A stretch of 64,000 bases of DNA, taken from an uncultured Bacteroidota bacterium. GTDB taxonomy: Bacteria; Bacteroidota; Bacteroidia; Chitinophagales; Chitinophagaceae. Under the pieces are notes generated by a model. That model made no database searches and was not told the origin of the DNA. It saw only the letters and a program-made list of their open reading frames with translations. A program made the translations under genes and the position numbers. The stretch covers positions 1 to 64,000 of the forward strand of contig CAIYKV010000138.1 of assembly GCA_903926855.1 (NCBI GenBank). The letters are read 5' to 3'. Shown in pieces: positions 18,951 to 28,707 of this stretch; positions within the stretch are counted from its first letter, which is position 1; every line of letters starts with the position of its first letter.

Positions 18951-20828
18951 ATGATTCATTTCGATCTTCCCAAACAAAAATCTTCCATCATCAAAGTATT
19001 GGGTGTGGGAGGTGGAGGAAGTAATGCAGTAAACTTCATGTTTGAACAGAATATCGAAGGCGTTGATTTTATCATCTGTAATACAGATGCCAAAGCCATT
19101 GAACAAAGCAGGATTCCTAATAAAATACAGTTAGGACCACATCTTACACAGGGGTTGGGTGCAGGTGCCAATCCGGAAGTAGGTAAGAAGGCTACCGAAG
19201 AATCTCTGGAAGAGATCAAACGGATACTGGAAGTAAATACCAAAATGGCTTTTATTACAGTTGGAATGGGTGGTGGTACCGGTACAGGTGGCGCACCCAT
19301 TATTGCACAGATATGTAAAGACCTGGGTATATTAACTGTGGGTATTGTGACTACCCCGTTTGGGTTTGAAGGACCTCGTCGTCAATTACAAGCAGAAGAG
19401 GGAATTATGCAATTGAAACCTTATGTTGATACCTTACTGGTAATCAGTAATGATAAACTAAGGGTTCAATATGGTAACCTGAAAATGAAAGAAGCATTTG
19501 GCAAAGCTGATAATGTGTTGGCTACTGCCGCTAAATGTATTACGGATATTATCAACAGTCGCGGACACATTATAGTAGATTTTGCGGATGTATGTACCGT
19601 TATGAAAAACGGCGGTGTTGCAATTTTAGGTAAGGCAGAAATTGAAGGGGAAGACCGGGCACAGCGTGCTATTGAAGAAGCGTTGACTTCTCCTTTGTTA
19701 AATGATAATGATATCAGAGGAGCTAAATGGATTCTGATCAATATCAATAGTGCAGAAGGTGAACATGAATGCACGATGGATGAACTGGAGATTATTAATA
19801 ACCATCTGCGTATGCAGGCGGGTGATGATACCGATGTGATTGTAGGTATGGGATATGATAATGAGTTGGATAAGAAAATAGGTATTACCCTGATTGCTAC
19901 CGGGTTTGAGCATAAAGACCCTTTTGCTAAACCAGTAGCGGTAAAAAAACCAGAACCCGCACAAGAGAAAATTGTGATGGTATTAGGTATGGATACTGAA
20001 GAACTAACTCCTGCACCGGTAGTATTGCCTGTAGAAGAAAAAGATCCATTTGCGCCCAGTCTACAGGAAACTGTAGTTGAGGAACAAATGATACAACTAT
20101 TTTCTCAACCAGAATTCACAGCTCCTGAGCCGATGGTAACTGAAGTGGAAGAAGAAAAAGAATCGATGGTTTTGCAATTTGAATTAAGCACTGAAATTAC
20201 GCAGGATGTAATGGTAGAAATTCCGGTGGAGGAAGTGCCCGTAGTAAAATCTGCTATGGAAGAAATGATGGATTTCAAATTGAGTGATACACCTGCTGCG
20301 CCAAAAACAACCACTTTTACCTCAGGTTTATTACACAAACCCACCAATATCTATGCTGAACCAGAAATATTATCACAGCTTTCTGTGATCAATACAAAAC
20401 CTGTAGAAAATATTGAACTGGAGATTAAAAAAGTGGAAGAGAAACCTGCCATTGTTGAACCGGTTATTGAAATGGAAATGCAATTGGTAATGAAAGAAGA
20501 GATAGCAGAACCTGTGATAGCTCCTCAACCAGAATCCAGAGTTGCAGCGGCAAGTGAAGATTTTGATGATGCGGAAGAGCAAAAAAGAAGGGCTGCAGAA
20601 AGAATACAGAAACTTCGTAATCTTTCTTATAATATGAATAATACTGCGGATGCCAATAATGAGTTTGATGCAGTACCGGCCTATGTTCGCAGGAATATGG
20701 ATTTGTTTGGAACAGCACTTACTTCTGTAGAGAATTTCTACAGTAAGGTAACCGTGAGTAAGGATGAAAATAACCAAACCCAGATTTCAACCATCAATAC
20801 TTTTTTGGATGGTAAGAAGCCAGACTAA
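18951..20828 (+). CDS. ftsZ: Cell division protein FtsZ with extended C-terminal linker
   Basis: KVLGVGGGGSNAVNFM, VGMGGGTGTGGAPIIA tubulin signature; 625 aa with acidic Pro/Glu/Val-rich linker and VPAYVRRNMDL near the C terminus. Confidence 0.96.
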   Translation: MIHFDLPKQKSSIIKVLGVGGGGSNAVNFMFEQNIEGVDFIICNTDAKAIEQSRIPNKIQLGPHLTQGLGAGANPEVGKKATEESLEEIKRILEVNTKMAFITVGMGGGTGTGGAPIIAQICKDLGILTVGIVTTPFGFEGPRRQLQAEEGIMQLKPYVDTLLVISNDKLRVQYGNLKMKEAFGKADNVLATAAKCITDIINSRGHIIVDFADVCTVMKNGGVAILGKAEIEGEDRAQRAIEEALTSPLLNDNDIRGAKWILININSAEGEHECTMDELEIINNHLRMQAGDDTDVIVGMGYDNELDKKIGITLIATGFEHKDPFAKPVAVKKPEPAQEKIVMVLGMDTEELTPAPVVLPVEEKDPFAPSLQETVVEEQMIQLFSQPEFTAPEPMVTEVEEEKESMVLQFELSTEITQDVMVEIPVEEVPVVKSAMEEMMDFKLSDTPAAPKTTTFTSGLLHKPTNIYAEPEILSQLSVINTKPVENIELEIKKVEEKPAIVEPVIEMEMQLVMKEEIAEPVIAPQPESRVAAASEDFDDAEEQKRRAAERIQKLRNLSYNMNNTADANNEFDAVPAYVRRNMDLFGTALTSVENFYSKVTVSKDENNQTQISTINTFLDGKKPD

Positions 20829-20878
20829 CCCTTGCTTGCTATAGATTCCTTTATCAATTTGGTGATTTTAGTTGTTAG

Positions 20879-20904
20879 CCCCCGGTGCCGAACCGGGGGT
20901 TTTG
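20879..20904 (+). terminator. Rho-independent terminator after ftsZ
   Basis: CCCCCGGT-GCCGA-ACCGGGGG followed by T-rich TTTTGTTTT. Confidence 0.85.
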
Positions 20905-20982
20905 TTTTCGGGGGATACCATCTTCTTTGCTTAATTTTATAGATAAATTGTTACTCAGAACGAGTACTAAATTGATAAGAAA

Positions 20983-21915
20983 ATGGCTGTTATACTGATA
21001 ACCGGTGGTACAGGAATGATAGGGAAAAGATTAACGGAGCACTTGGTTGCCGAAGGGCACGAGGTGGTGATTTTTACCCGTAAATTACCTGATAGAAAAC
21101 CAGTAAAGAATGGGATTCGTTATGCGCTTTGGAATATTGAACAACAAACCATAGACGAAGCAACCATCAGACGAGCGGATCATATTATTCACCTTGCTGG
21201 TGCCGGTGTGGCGGATAAAAGATGGAGTGTACAAAGAAAACAGGAAATTGTAGATAGTCGTACACAATCCAGTGCCCTGATTGTAAAAGCCTTATCGGAA
21301 ATTCCTAATCATGTGCAATCTGTAATCAGTGCTTCGGCAATTGGCTGGTATGGACCGGATACAACAGAGAGCAGGAAAAATGGATTCTCTGAAGATGCAA
21401 AACCCGACAATGCTTTCCTGGGAGAAACCTGTCGTTTATGGGAAGAAAGTATTGAGCCGGTTACTGCTTTGGGTAAACGCTTAATAAAATTAAGAACAGG
21501 GATTGTGTTGAGTACTCAGAATGGCGCCCTGGTGGAATTTATGAAACCCTTGCATATGCGGGTGGCCACTGTGCTTGGAACAGGTAAGCAGGTGGTAAGC
21601 TGGATACATGTTGATGATCTTTGCAGAATGTATCTCTTTGCAATTGATCACCCAACTATATCCGGTGCTTACAATGCTGTTTCACCATCGCCGGTAACCA
21701 ATCAAGAATTGATACGCATCTTGGCTAAACAAATGTGTGGCCGATGGTATATTACTATGTATGTGCCATCATTGGTTTTAAAAATAGTATTGGGTGAGAT
21801 GAGTATTGAGGTGTTGAAAAGTGCGACGGTGAGTTGCAGAAAAATAGAGGGAGAAAGGTTTATTTTTTTATACCCTCAGCTGGTAAATGCTTTGGAAGAA
21901 CTCTTGGGTAAATAG
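20983..21915 (+). CDS. TIGR01777-family NAD(P)-dependent epimerase
   Basis: ILITGGTGMIGKRLTEHLVAEGHEV, HLAGAGVADKRWS, SASAIGWYGP. Confidence 0.88.
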   Translation: MAVILITGGTGMIGKRLTEHLVAEGHEVVIFTRKLPDRKPVKNGIRYALWNIEQQTIDEATIRRADHIIHLAGAGVADKRWSVQRKQEIVDSRTQSSALIVKALSEIPNHVQSVISASAIGWYGPDTTESRKNGFSEDAKPDNAFLGETCRLWEESIEPVTALGKRLIKLRTGIVLSTQNGALVEFMKPLHMRVATVLGTGKQVVSWIHVDDLCRMYLFAIDHPTISGAYNAVSPSPVTNQELIRILAKQMCGRWYITMYVPSLVLKIVLGEMSIEVLKSATVSCRKIEGERFIFLYPQLVNALEELLGK

Positions 21916-21935
21916 GCTTGCTGATATGTAAAATA

Positions 21936-22089
21936 TTTGCACACCAAGGCACAAAGGCACGGTTTTGGGCACTGTTGGTTTATTGTCGCTGCTAGTTATA
22001 GAGAAACTCCGATTGTATACCTATTAATTGAAACCAAATTAACTAATTAATACAAAGCAAACCGTGCCTTTGTGCCTTGGTGTGCAAAA
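21936..22089. repeat. 30-bp perfect inverted repeat separated by 94 bp (TTTGCACACCAAGGCACAAAGGCACGGTTT)
   Basis: Arm 1 21936-21965; arm 2 22060-22089 AAACCGTGCCTTTGTGCCTTGGTGTGCAAA, exact reverse complement. Confidence 0.95.
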
Positions 22090-22097
22090 AATACAAT

Positions 22098-22922
22098 CTA
22101 TAAATCTCTTCTTTTATGAACCGCATAGCAGATTAACCAAATAGCAGTGGTTAATAAAATTGTGTATATAACATGCTCCGGTATCAAGCTCAATGCATGG
22201 TCATAACTAGCTTTCGCATCTTTTCCAAATCGACTGAAAAATGCTGGAGCCGGTATAATTCGATCAGATATCTCAAAGGGCAGGAACCTGCCAATATCAT
22301 TCAACTTGAACCTTGCATAAGCTACTGCAATGTTTTCTACCACCAAGTAATAAAAAAGAAAGATACCCAAGGCGATAAATGCTTTTTTAACAAGATAGCC
22401 CAGTAAAAATGCGATCGAAAGCTGGGCAAATGTTTGTAAAAGGAACAAAGGAATATACTGCAACTGTGCAGTCCATTGAGATACACTACTACTGTCTGCA
22501 TATACGCCAAAACCTGCTGCTGCCAATACATATACAAGTGTAACAATCAGGGATACAATCAATACATCAAATAGTTTGCTGGTAATATATTGCTGTCTGC
22601 TCCATCCATCAATGATATTCTGGCGATGGGTTTTGAAATTGTACTCGTTGGTAACCAGCATGATTACTAATATAGAAGGGAGCAGTATAAAGAATGATGA
22701 AAAATAAGCAACTGAATGCCATGATTCAGGGAATGAGAATGGATTACCCAGCAGGAACTTGGCAATATTATTGGTCATCTCTTTTCCATTGGTAGCTTTC
22801 TCATATCCATAATAAAACATACTGTTTACGCCCGGATAGGTTAACGCCACAATACCCAGCATCCACCAGAAAGCAGGATATTTTTTTATTTTAAGCCATT
22901 CAATTTTTATAAGAGTAAGCAT
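22098..22922 (-). CDS. ABC transporter permease (ABC-2 type)
   Basis: 274 aa, about 6 hydrophobic segments; adjacent to ABC ATPase on same strand. Confidence 0.82.
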   Translation of the reverse strand: MLTLIKIEWLKIKKYPAFWWMLGIVALTYPGVNSMFYYGYEKATNGKEMTNNIAKFLLGNPFSFPESWHSVAYFSSFFILLPSILVIMLVTNEYNFKTHRQNIIDGWSRQQYITSKLFDVLIVSLIVTLVYVLAAAGFGVYADSSSVSQWTAQLQYIPLFLLQTFAQLSIAFLLGYLVKKAFIALGIFLFYYLVVENIAVAYARFKLNDIGRFLPFEISDRIIPAPAFFSRFGKDAKASYDHALSLIPEHVIYTILLTTAIWLICYAVHKRRDL

Positions 22923-22937
22923 ATAGTTCGGTTTCTT

Positions 22938-23834
22938 TTAGTCGTTGGTTAATTCGAAGAATTTTGTTTCGAGGCTCTTCTTTTTTACAGATAGGAGATT
23001 GAGGGTGATCCCTTTTTCAAAGCAAAAGCGATTGATCTCTTCCAGTTTTGCGGTTCCTACCGGAAAGAATACCCGCACATTTTTTCCTTCCTGTTTAATG
23101 CTGCTATAGCCCGGAAATTCATTTAATACTGATTTTAAATGATCAGGATCTCCTGAGGATACTTCAACAATATCTTCATTAGACAATACTTCATCTACTT
23201 GTCCGGCTGTTAACAGTGTCCCTTTCTTTAAAATAGCCAGGTGTGTGCATACTTTTTCAACTTCATCCAATAAATGGCTGGCCATGATAATGGTTTTACC
23301 TCTGATGGCGAGCTCTCGTATTAATTCCCTGATTTCTGCAATACCTACCGGGTCAAGTCCATTAGTAGGCTCGTCAAATACCAATACCTGCGGATTACCC
23401 AGCAAAGCGGCTGCAATAGCCAGTCGTTGTTTCATACCCAGACTGTATGCGCTGAATTTGCTGTGTTTACGTTCTGCTAATTTTACGATTTCCAGTACAT
23501 GATCAATATCTGCATCTGTGCCACGGCCGCTTATAGCTTGTGTAATATGGAGATTATCTACGGCAGATAAATAATGGTAGAAATTAGGGGTTTCCAATAA
23601 TGAGCCAATCTTTTTTCTTGTTTCCGGAGAACCGGGTTGCCCAAACCAGGCAAAGGTTCCGCTATCTGCTTTTAAAATATCCAATAGTATGCTGAGCATA
23701 GTGGTTTTACCACTTCCATTGGGTCCCAAAATGCCAAATACACTTCCTTCCGGAACTTCAAAGGAAACATTTTTCAGCGCCTTTATAGATCCATAGGACT
23801 TGGATATACCGTTAATTGACAGAACTGGTTGCAT
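22938..23834 (-). CDS. ABC transporter ATP-binding protein
   Basis: Walker A GPNGSGKTT, signature YSLGMKQRLAIAAAL, Walker B VLVFDEPTNGLDP. Confidence 0.93.
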   Translation of the reverse strand: MQPVLSINGISKSYGSIKALKNVSFEVPEGSVFGILGPNGSGKTTMLSILLDILKADSGTFAWFGQPGSPETRKKIGSLLETPNFYHYLSAVDNLHITQAISGRGTDADIDHVLEIVKLAERKHSKFSAYSLGMKQRLAIAAALLGNPQVLVFDEPTNGLDPVGIAEIRELIRELAIRGKTIIMASHLLDEVEKVCTHLAILKKGTLLTAGQVDEVLSNEDIVEVSSGDPDHLKSVLNEFPGYSSIKQEGKNVRVFFPVGTAKLEEINRFCFEKGITLNLLSVKKKSLETKFFELTND

Positions 23835-24068
23835 AAAAATTTATTTTAAAGAAGCGGGAAGTTTTACAGGTTTATAGGTATTCAATATCTCTAAGATAGA
23901 AATATAATATGGATTCGTTTAGAATAATGATGATCTGGCTTTTCTGCACATAAATGGTGAATTGAGAGGATTTGCGGAAATAAGCTTTCTGTTATCATTC
24001 CACCCTACTTTCTTACTAATGGTTTTTTATTCATTGACAGGTTGAATCTGAATTATGTGTTTACATGC

Positions 24069-25229
24069 TTAATTCACTTCTAAGCCATCTTTACCAGGCA
24101 ATTTTGGAAATGGACTATGCGGTCCCTGCTGGTACCAGAAAACGGTGGATGCAATATCATCCTGTAAGGGAAGGTACCTGCCACCATCCCTCCATCCCAA
24201 TGCCTGTATGGTTACTTTCAAATTTTTTTCGAAACGGATGGGATCGGTAATATGCCAGCGATACATTCCAAATCGTTGTTGAGAACCATAATGTCCATCT
24301 CCCTTGATTACCTGGTGTAAGCCGGTATAAGCGGTGGAAAATTCTGTGTAATTCGTTTCTGTAACACCAGCCGCATTCTTTGTTTTTGTATCAAAATCAT
24401 AAGAGCCACAGAAATAATCTTCAGTTCCAGTTCCACAGACTGTTGGATAAGGACCATCATCATCCATAAAGAATTTAATCTCTCCCTCACCCCACCATCC
24501 ATTGTTATGAACACCCCAAGCAATATATGTACCTACATACTGTCCCTTTCCTTTGATATCATCCACCAAAACATAATCCTGTTTATAAGGTAATGGATTC
24601 ACTCTCCTGAATTGTGCATGAAAATAAGCAGCATCGGCAGGCACATCCGTTAAAATATAATCCACCTGGTAATACAGGATCATATCCTTTTCATCCATAT
24701 TTTCCATGGTTATTCTGCATTTTTTACGGAATGGCATTGGCCAGTAACAGTTGAATGCACTGCCTGGATTCACGGTTACAGCTAATGAATTCAAAGCAGC
24801 GTATTGTCCCCATCCCATTCCAAAAAAATCTCCTACCGGCACTTCTACAGAAGGGGTTGTTTCATCATCCCAGTAAAAACGTAAAATCGAATAGCGCCAG
24901 TTGCCGGTAGGTGTCATCCAGATATGCTGAATGGATCCTGCACTGTCTATTTCTGCAATGGTAAAAGTAGATTTCGCTTTAATTTTTACACTCGGACTCA
25001 GTTTCCAACCCTGACCCAGATCGCGGGCAGCAGATGAGCCGGTACCGGTTGTAGCCATTCCTCCTTTGCCTTTGGCGCCGGTAAAATTTTCGGGACTGAT
25101 AGAACGGGTTCGGGCATTGGAGACTCGGAATAAATTACCCAGGTTATTGTCTATTCCGTTAAAAACCTGTTGTGCTGAAACTTGCAGTACACACATATAA
25201 AGCAAGACAAGCAATCCTGTTTTTCTCAT
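24069..25229 (-). CDS. DUF2961-containing secreted protein (GH172-like)
   Basis: Signal peptide MRKTGLLVLLYMCVLQVSAQQ; SFTGAKGKGG-like N-term; VPVGDFFGMGWG, GTGTEDYFCGSYDF motifs. ATG 25229 preferred over the 25325 alternative start, which lies in a terminator hairpin. Confidence 0.8.
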   Translation of the reverse strand: MRKTGLLVLLYMCVLQVSAQQVFNGIDNNLGNLFRVSNARTRSISPENFTGAKGKGGMATTGTGSSAARDLGQGWKLSPSVKIKAKSTFTIAEIDSAGSIQHIWMTPTGNWRYSILRFYWDDETTPSVEVPVGDFFGMGWGQYAALNSLAVTVNPGSAFNCYWPMPFRKKCRITMENMDEKDMILYYQVDYILTDVPADAAYFHAQFRRVNPLPYKQDYVLVDDIKGKGQYVGTYIAWGVHNNGWWGEGEIKFFMDDDGPYPTVCGTGTEDYFCGSYDFDTKTKNAAGVTETNYTEFSTAYTGLHQVIKGDGHYGSQQRFGMYRWHITDPIRFEKNLKVTIQALGWRDGGRYLPLQDDIASTVFWYQQGPHSPFPKLPGKDGLEVN

Positions 25230-25308
25230 GGCTTTGATTTTAGAACAGTATAAATCTATGTTTTTTCTGTTTCTTTTCATAATAGATTGGATGAGAGAAG
25301 CAAATCGT

Positions 25309-25352
25309 ATACAAACAAAAAGCACAGAATTTTCTGTGCTTTTTGTTTGTAT
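25309..25352 (-). terminator. Strong hairpin (21-bp perfect stem), likely terminator of the FadB-like gene
   Basis: ATACAAACAAAAAGCACAGAA / TTCTGTGCTTTTTGTTTGTAT. Confidence 0.85.
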
Positions 25353-25395
25353 CGAATACAGTAAAACGAGACTAAAAAAATAGTGAGCTTGTTTT

Positions 25396-27771
25396 TTAGT
25401 TCCTGATAGGCCTTCCGTTTTTTAAAACGCTTTGCAGTCTTTCGAGTGTTTTCTTTTCTCCGCAGAGACTTAAAAATGCTTCTCTTTCCAGATCCAGCAG
25501 GTATTGTTCGCTAACCAGGCTTTGACTGCTTAGGTCACCACCACACATCACATACGCTAGTTTGCGGGCTACCAATGCATCATGGTCGGTAGCATAACCA
25601 CCACGCCACATTCCATTAATCCCAGCATACATAGCACCCAGACCCAGGCGTCCCATAACTTTTACATCTGTGCGTTGAACGGGAATTGCATATCCTTCTG
25701 CATGAATTTCTATGACACTTCTTTTGGCTTCAGCAATTCGTCTGCCGATATTCATCACTACTTCATCATGCCCTTTTCTAAGTATCCCCATATCAAATGC
25801 TTCCTGTGCTGAAGTGGCAACCTTCGCTGTAGCTATGGTGAAAAAGCGTTTTTTTAATGTAACAGTTTCCGGTTCCTCCTCATGTAATTCATCTCCGGCT
25901 CTAAGGGCAAATTCTTTTGTACCCCCACCACCAGGTATCAATCCTACCCCCAATTCTACCAATCCAATATAAGTTTCAGCAGCAGCGCAAATTTTATCAG
26001 CATGCAAGTTCATTTCACAACCACCACCTAAACTGAGTGCATGCGGTGCAATCACCACGGGTATGGAAGAATACCTTACCCGCATCATACTATTCTGGAA
26101 CATGCGAATCGCCATATCCAGTTCATCGTATTCCTGTTCAATCGCCAACATAAAGATCATGCCTATATTGGCACCCGCGCTGAAATTAGCTCCGGTGTTG
26201 GCAATTACTAAGCCCTTAAATTTTTCCTCTGAAATGGCAATGGCTTTATTAAGACCTTCCAATACTTCTCCGCCAATGCTGTTCATTTTTGAACTCCATT
26301 CAAAACCCGCTACGCCATCACCTATGTCATATAATCGACAGGCACTATTTTTCCATACGGTATTATCTGCATGATTACTTAGTATCAGGAATGCATCTCC
26401 ACCCGGAATAACTTTATAAGATTTGGAAGGAATATCATAATACAATCTTTTACCATTCTCTACTTTATAGAAACTCTCAGCACCTGCGGTAAGCATTTCT
26501 TCTACCCATGAAGCAGGGGTAAAACCTGCGGCTTTCATGGCCTGGATTGTTTTGGCAACACCTAAAGTGTCCCATGTTTCAAATGCACCAATCTCCCAGC
26601 CAAAGCCCGCCTGCATAGCATCATCCAAACGATATATTTCATCACTAATTTCCGGAATACGATGTGATATATACGAGAATAAGGAATAATGGAATAGTCG
26701 ATAAAATTCACCCGCTTTATCGGTACCGCTATTGAGCATTTTTATCCGCTGTTTCAGGTCATCAATGGGTTTGGCTGTTTCCAGACTGGCAAATTTGGGT
26801 TTTACCCTTGCCCCATATTCCATGGTTTGGAGATTCAGGGTCAATATTTCTTTACCGGCAGCAGATTTTAGTTTTTTGAAAAATCCCTGTCCTGTTTTAT
26901 CACCGAGCCAGTTATTGGTGACAACAGTATCCAACCAGGAAGGAATGGTGAAAATATTTTTTGCTTCATCTTCCGGACAATTATCTGCTACTCCTTTGGC
27001 TACTTTTACCAGGGTATCAATGCCAACTACGTCCGCTGTTCTGAAAGTGGCCGATTTGGGTCTGCCTATCACGGGACCAGTTAAAGCATCCACTTCGTCG
27101 ATACTTAGGCCGAGCTGATTCATGATATGAAAAATGCTCATGATGCTGAATACACCAATGCGGTTGGCAATAAATGCGGGAGTATCTTTACATAAAACGG
27201 TTGTTTTGCCCAAATATAGATCGCCATATTCCAATAAAAAATCAGTGATTTCGGGATCGGTATAAGGGGTTGGGATGATTTCTAAAAGACGCAAATATCT
27301 TGGTGGATTAAAAAAATGGGTTCCGCAAAAATGTTTTTTGAAATCCTCAGATCTGCCTTCTGCCAGCATATGAATCGGGATGCCGGAGGTATTGGATGTG
27401 ATAAGGGTTCCGGGTTTACGGAACTTTTCAACCTTTTCATAGATCAATTGCTTTATATCCAGACGCTCTACCACTACTTCAATAATCCAGTCATACCCTA
27501 CTATATCTTTGAGTTGGTCGTCGAAGTTACCGGTAGTGATTCGCTTAGTCACTTCTTTCGTAAAAACAGGCGAGGGATTGCTTTTAACAGCTGCCTGCAA
27601 TGCATCGTTCACTAACTTATTACGTTCTGATGGGGAGGTGCTTTCCTCAGCACCTTTTGGAACCATGTCTAATAATAAGACCTGTAAACCAATGCCGGCA
27701 AAATGACAGGCAATTCGGGAACCCATGACACCGCTACCCAGTACCGCAACTTTTTTAATGGAACGTTTCAT
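25396..27771 (-). CDS. 3-hydroxyacyl-CoA dehydrogenase / enoyl-CoA hydratase fusion (FadB/FadN-like)
   Basis: N-term AVLGSGVMGSRIACHFAGIG, GTHFFNPPRYLRLLEIIP; C-term crotonase GANFSAGANIGMI, SLGGGCEMNLHADKI. Confidence 0.92.
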   Translation of the reverse strand: MKRSIKKVAVLGSGVMGSRIACHFAGIGLQVLLLDMVPKGAEESTSPSERNKLVNDALQAAVKSNPSPVFTKEVTKRITTGNFDDQLKDIVGYDWIIEVVVERLDIKQLIYEKVEKFRKPGTLITSNTSGIPIHMLAEGRSEDFKKHFCGTHFFNPPRYLRLLEIIPTPYTDPEITDFLLEYGDLYLGKTTVLCKDTPAFIANRIGVFSIMSIFHIMNQLGLSIDEVDALTGPVIGRPKSATFRTADVVGIDTLVKVAKGVADNCPEDEAKNIFTIPSWLDTVVTNNWLGDKTGQGFFKKLKSAAGKEILTLNLQTMEYGARVKPKFASLETAKPIDDLKQRIKMLNSGTDKAGEFYRLFHYSLFSYISHRIPEISDEIYRLDDAMQAGFGWEIGAFETWDTLGVAKTIQAMKAAGFTPASWVEEMLTAGAESFYKVENGKRLYYDIPSKSYKVIPGGDAFLILSNHADNTVWKNSACRLYDIGDGVAGFEWSSKMNSIGGEVLEGLNKAIAISEEKFKGLVIANTGANFSAGANIGMIFMLAIEQEYDELDMAIRMFQNSMMRVRYSSIPVVIAPHALSLGGGCEMNLHADKICAAAETYIGLVELGVGLIPGGGGTKEFALRAGDELHEEEPETVTLKKRFFTIATAKVATSAQEAFDMGILRKGHDEVVMNIGRRIAEAKRSVIEIHAEGYAIPVQRTDVKVMGRLGLGAMYAGINGMWRGGYATDHDALVARKLAYVMCGGDLSSQSLVSEQYLLDLEREAFLSLCGEKKTLERLQSVLKNGRPIRN

Positions 27772-27990
27772 ATAGCATAAGCTTTCCGTAAAATTAGTTA
27801 GTTATGCAACTAATTGTACAAAATAGGGCAAAATATTTTTATTGTGCTTATGAAAGCAGTCATTGGAGGGAATAAAACCTAATTTTTTTATTGAGGTAAT
27901 AGTGGAGGCTAAAGCATAAGATACCTATACCTCAAACCAGGGTTGGAAGGCAGGATACATGGATTTAATAGTCAATAAGAATAAGTTACC

Positions 27991-28122
27991 TTATTCTTCA
28001 GACCTGGCAGCACCTTTGTATGCCATATACAGGCATACCAGGTAAACAATCAACAAAACAGAAACTAACATAATCGGGGGGATTTGATAATACAATTTAA
28101 TTAAAAATTCAATTCGTAACAT
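27991..28122 (-). CDS. Uncalled 43-aa small membrane protein MLRIEFLIKLYYQIPPIMLVSVLLIVYLVCLYMAYKGAARSEE
   Basis: ATG at 28122, TAA at 27991-27993; one clear TM helix followed by a charged tail, in a spacer of about 600 bp without called genes. Manual translation; below the ORF-track length cutoff. Confidence 0.45.
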   Translation of the reverse strand: MLRIEFLIKLYYQIPPIMLVSVLLIVYLVCLYMAYKGAARSEE

Positions 28123-28370
28123 TGATTTAACATTATCAATTGTTTTGTATGTACGTTTTAAATCAGTGAATGTGTAGTTTATGTGGAAAATACCTAGTAC
28201 TTAACGCTTTTTAGAACCAATTTGTTTCAAAATCTGGCTATCCTTGGTGTATCAGTAGCTATTTATCCAGAAATAAATAGCGACAAAATTTGTTTATAGC
28301 CCTATTATTACCGTTGCTTCAGCCTAATAACCTTTCAAAAATTACGGCTTTGTTTTGCCGGGCTTTCCTC

Positions 28371-28378
28371 TATTTTTG
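28371..28378 (+). promoter_or_regulatory. Candidate promoter -7 TATTTTTG with TTTG 18 nt upstream, before gatC
   Basis: TTTG 28349-28352, N18, TATTTTTG 28371-28378; ATG 28385. Confidence 0.45.
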
Positions 28379-28384
28379 TTATCC

Positions 28385-28675
28385 ATGGAAATAAATACAG
28401 CATTGGTAGACCAATTGGCAAATCTTTCAAGGTTGCAGTTTGAGGATTCTGAAAAAGAGTCCATTAGAAAGGACCTGGAGAAAATGGTATCCTTTGTAGA
28501 AAAATTGAAGGAGGTTGATACTACCGGGGTATTGCCTTTATTGTATATGGGGGATAGTGCCAATGTACTTAGAGAAGACAGGGTAGAAGGCTCGGTTACC
28601 CGCGAAGAGGCCCTGCTGAATTCACCCTCCACAGATAAAGTATATTTTACCGTTCCTAAAGTAATTAAGAAATAG
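28385..28675 (+). CDS. gatC: Asp-tRNA(Asn)/Glu-tRNA(Gln) amidotransferase subunit GatC
   Basis: [48 protein letters not shown]...[25 protein letters not shown] 28385. Confidence 0.9.
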   Translation: MEINTALVDQLANLSRLQFEDSEKESIRKDLEKMVSFVEKLKEVDTTGVLPLLYMGDSANVLREDRVEGSVTREEALLNSPSTDKVYFTVPKVIKK

Positions 28676-28707
28676 ATTTATCATACTGTAAACGAAACCC
28701 GATTTAT

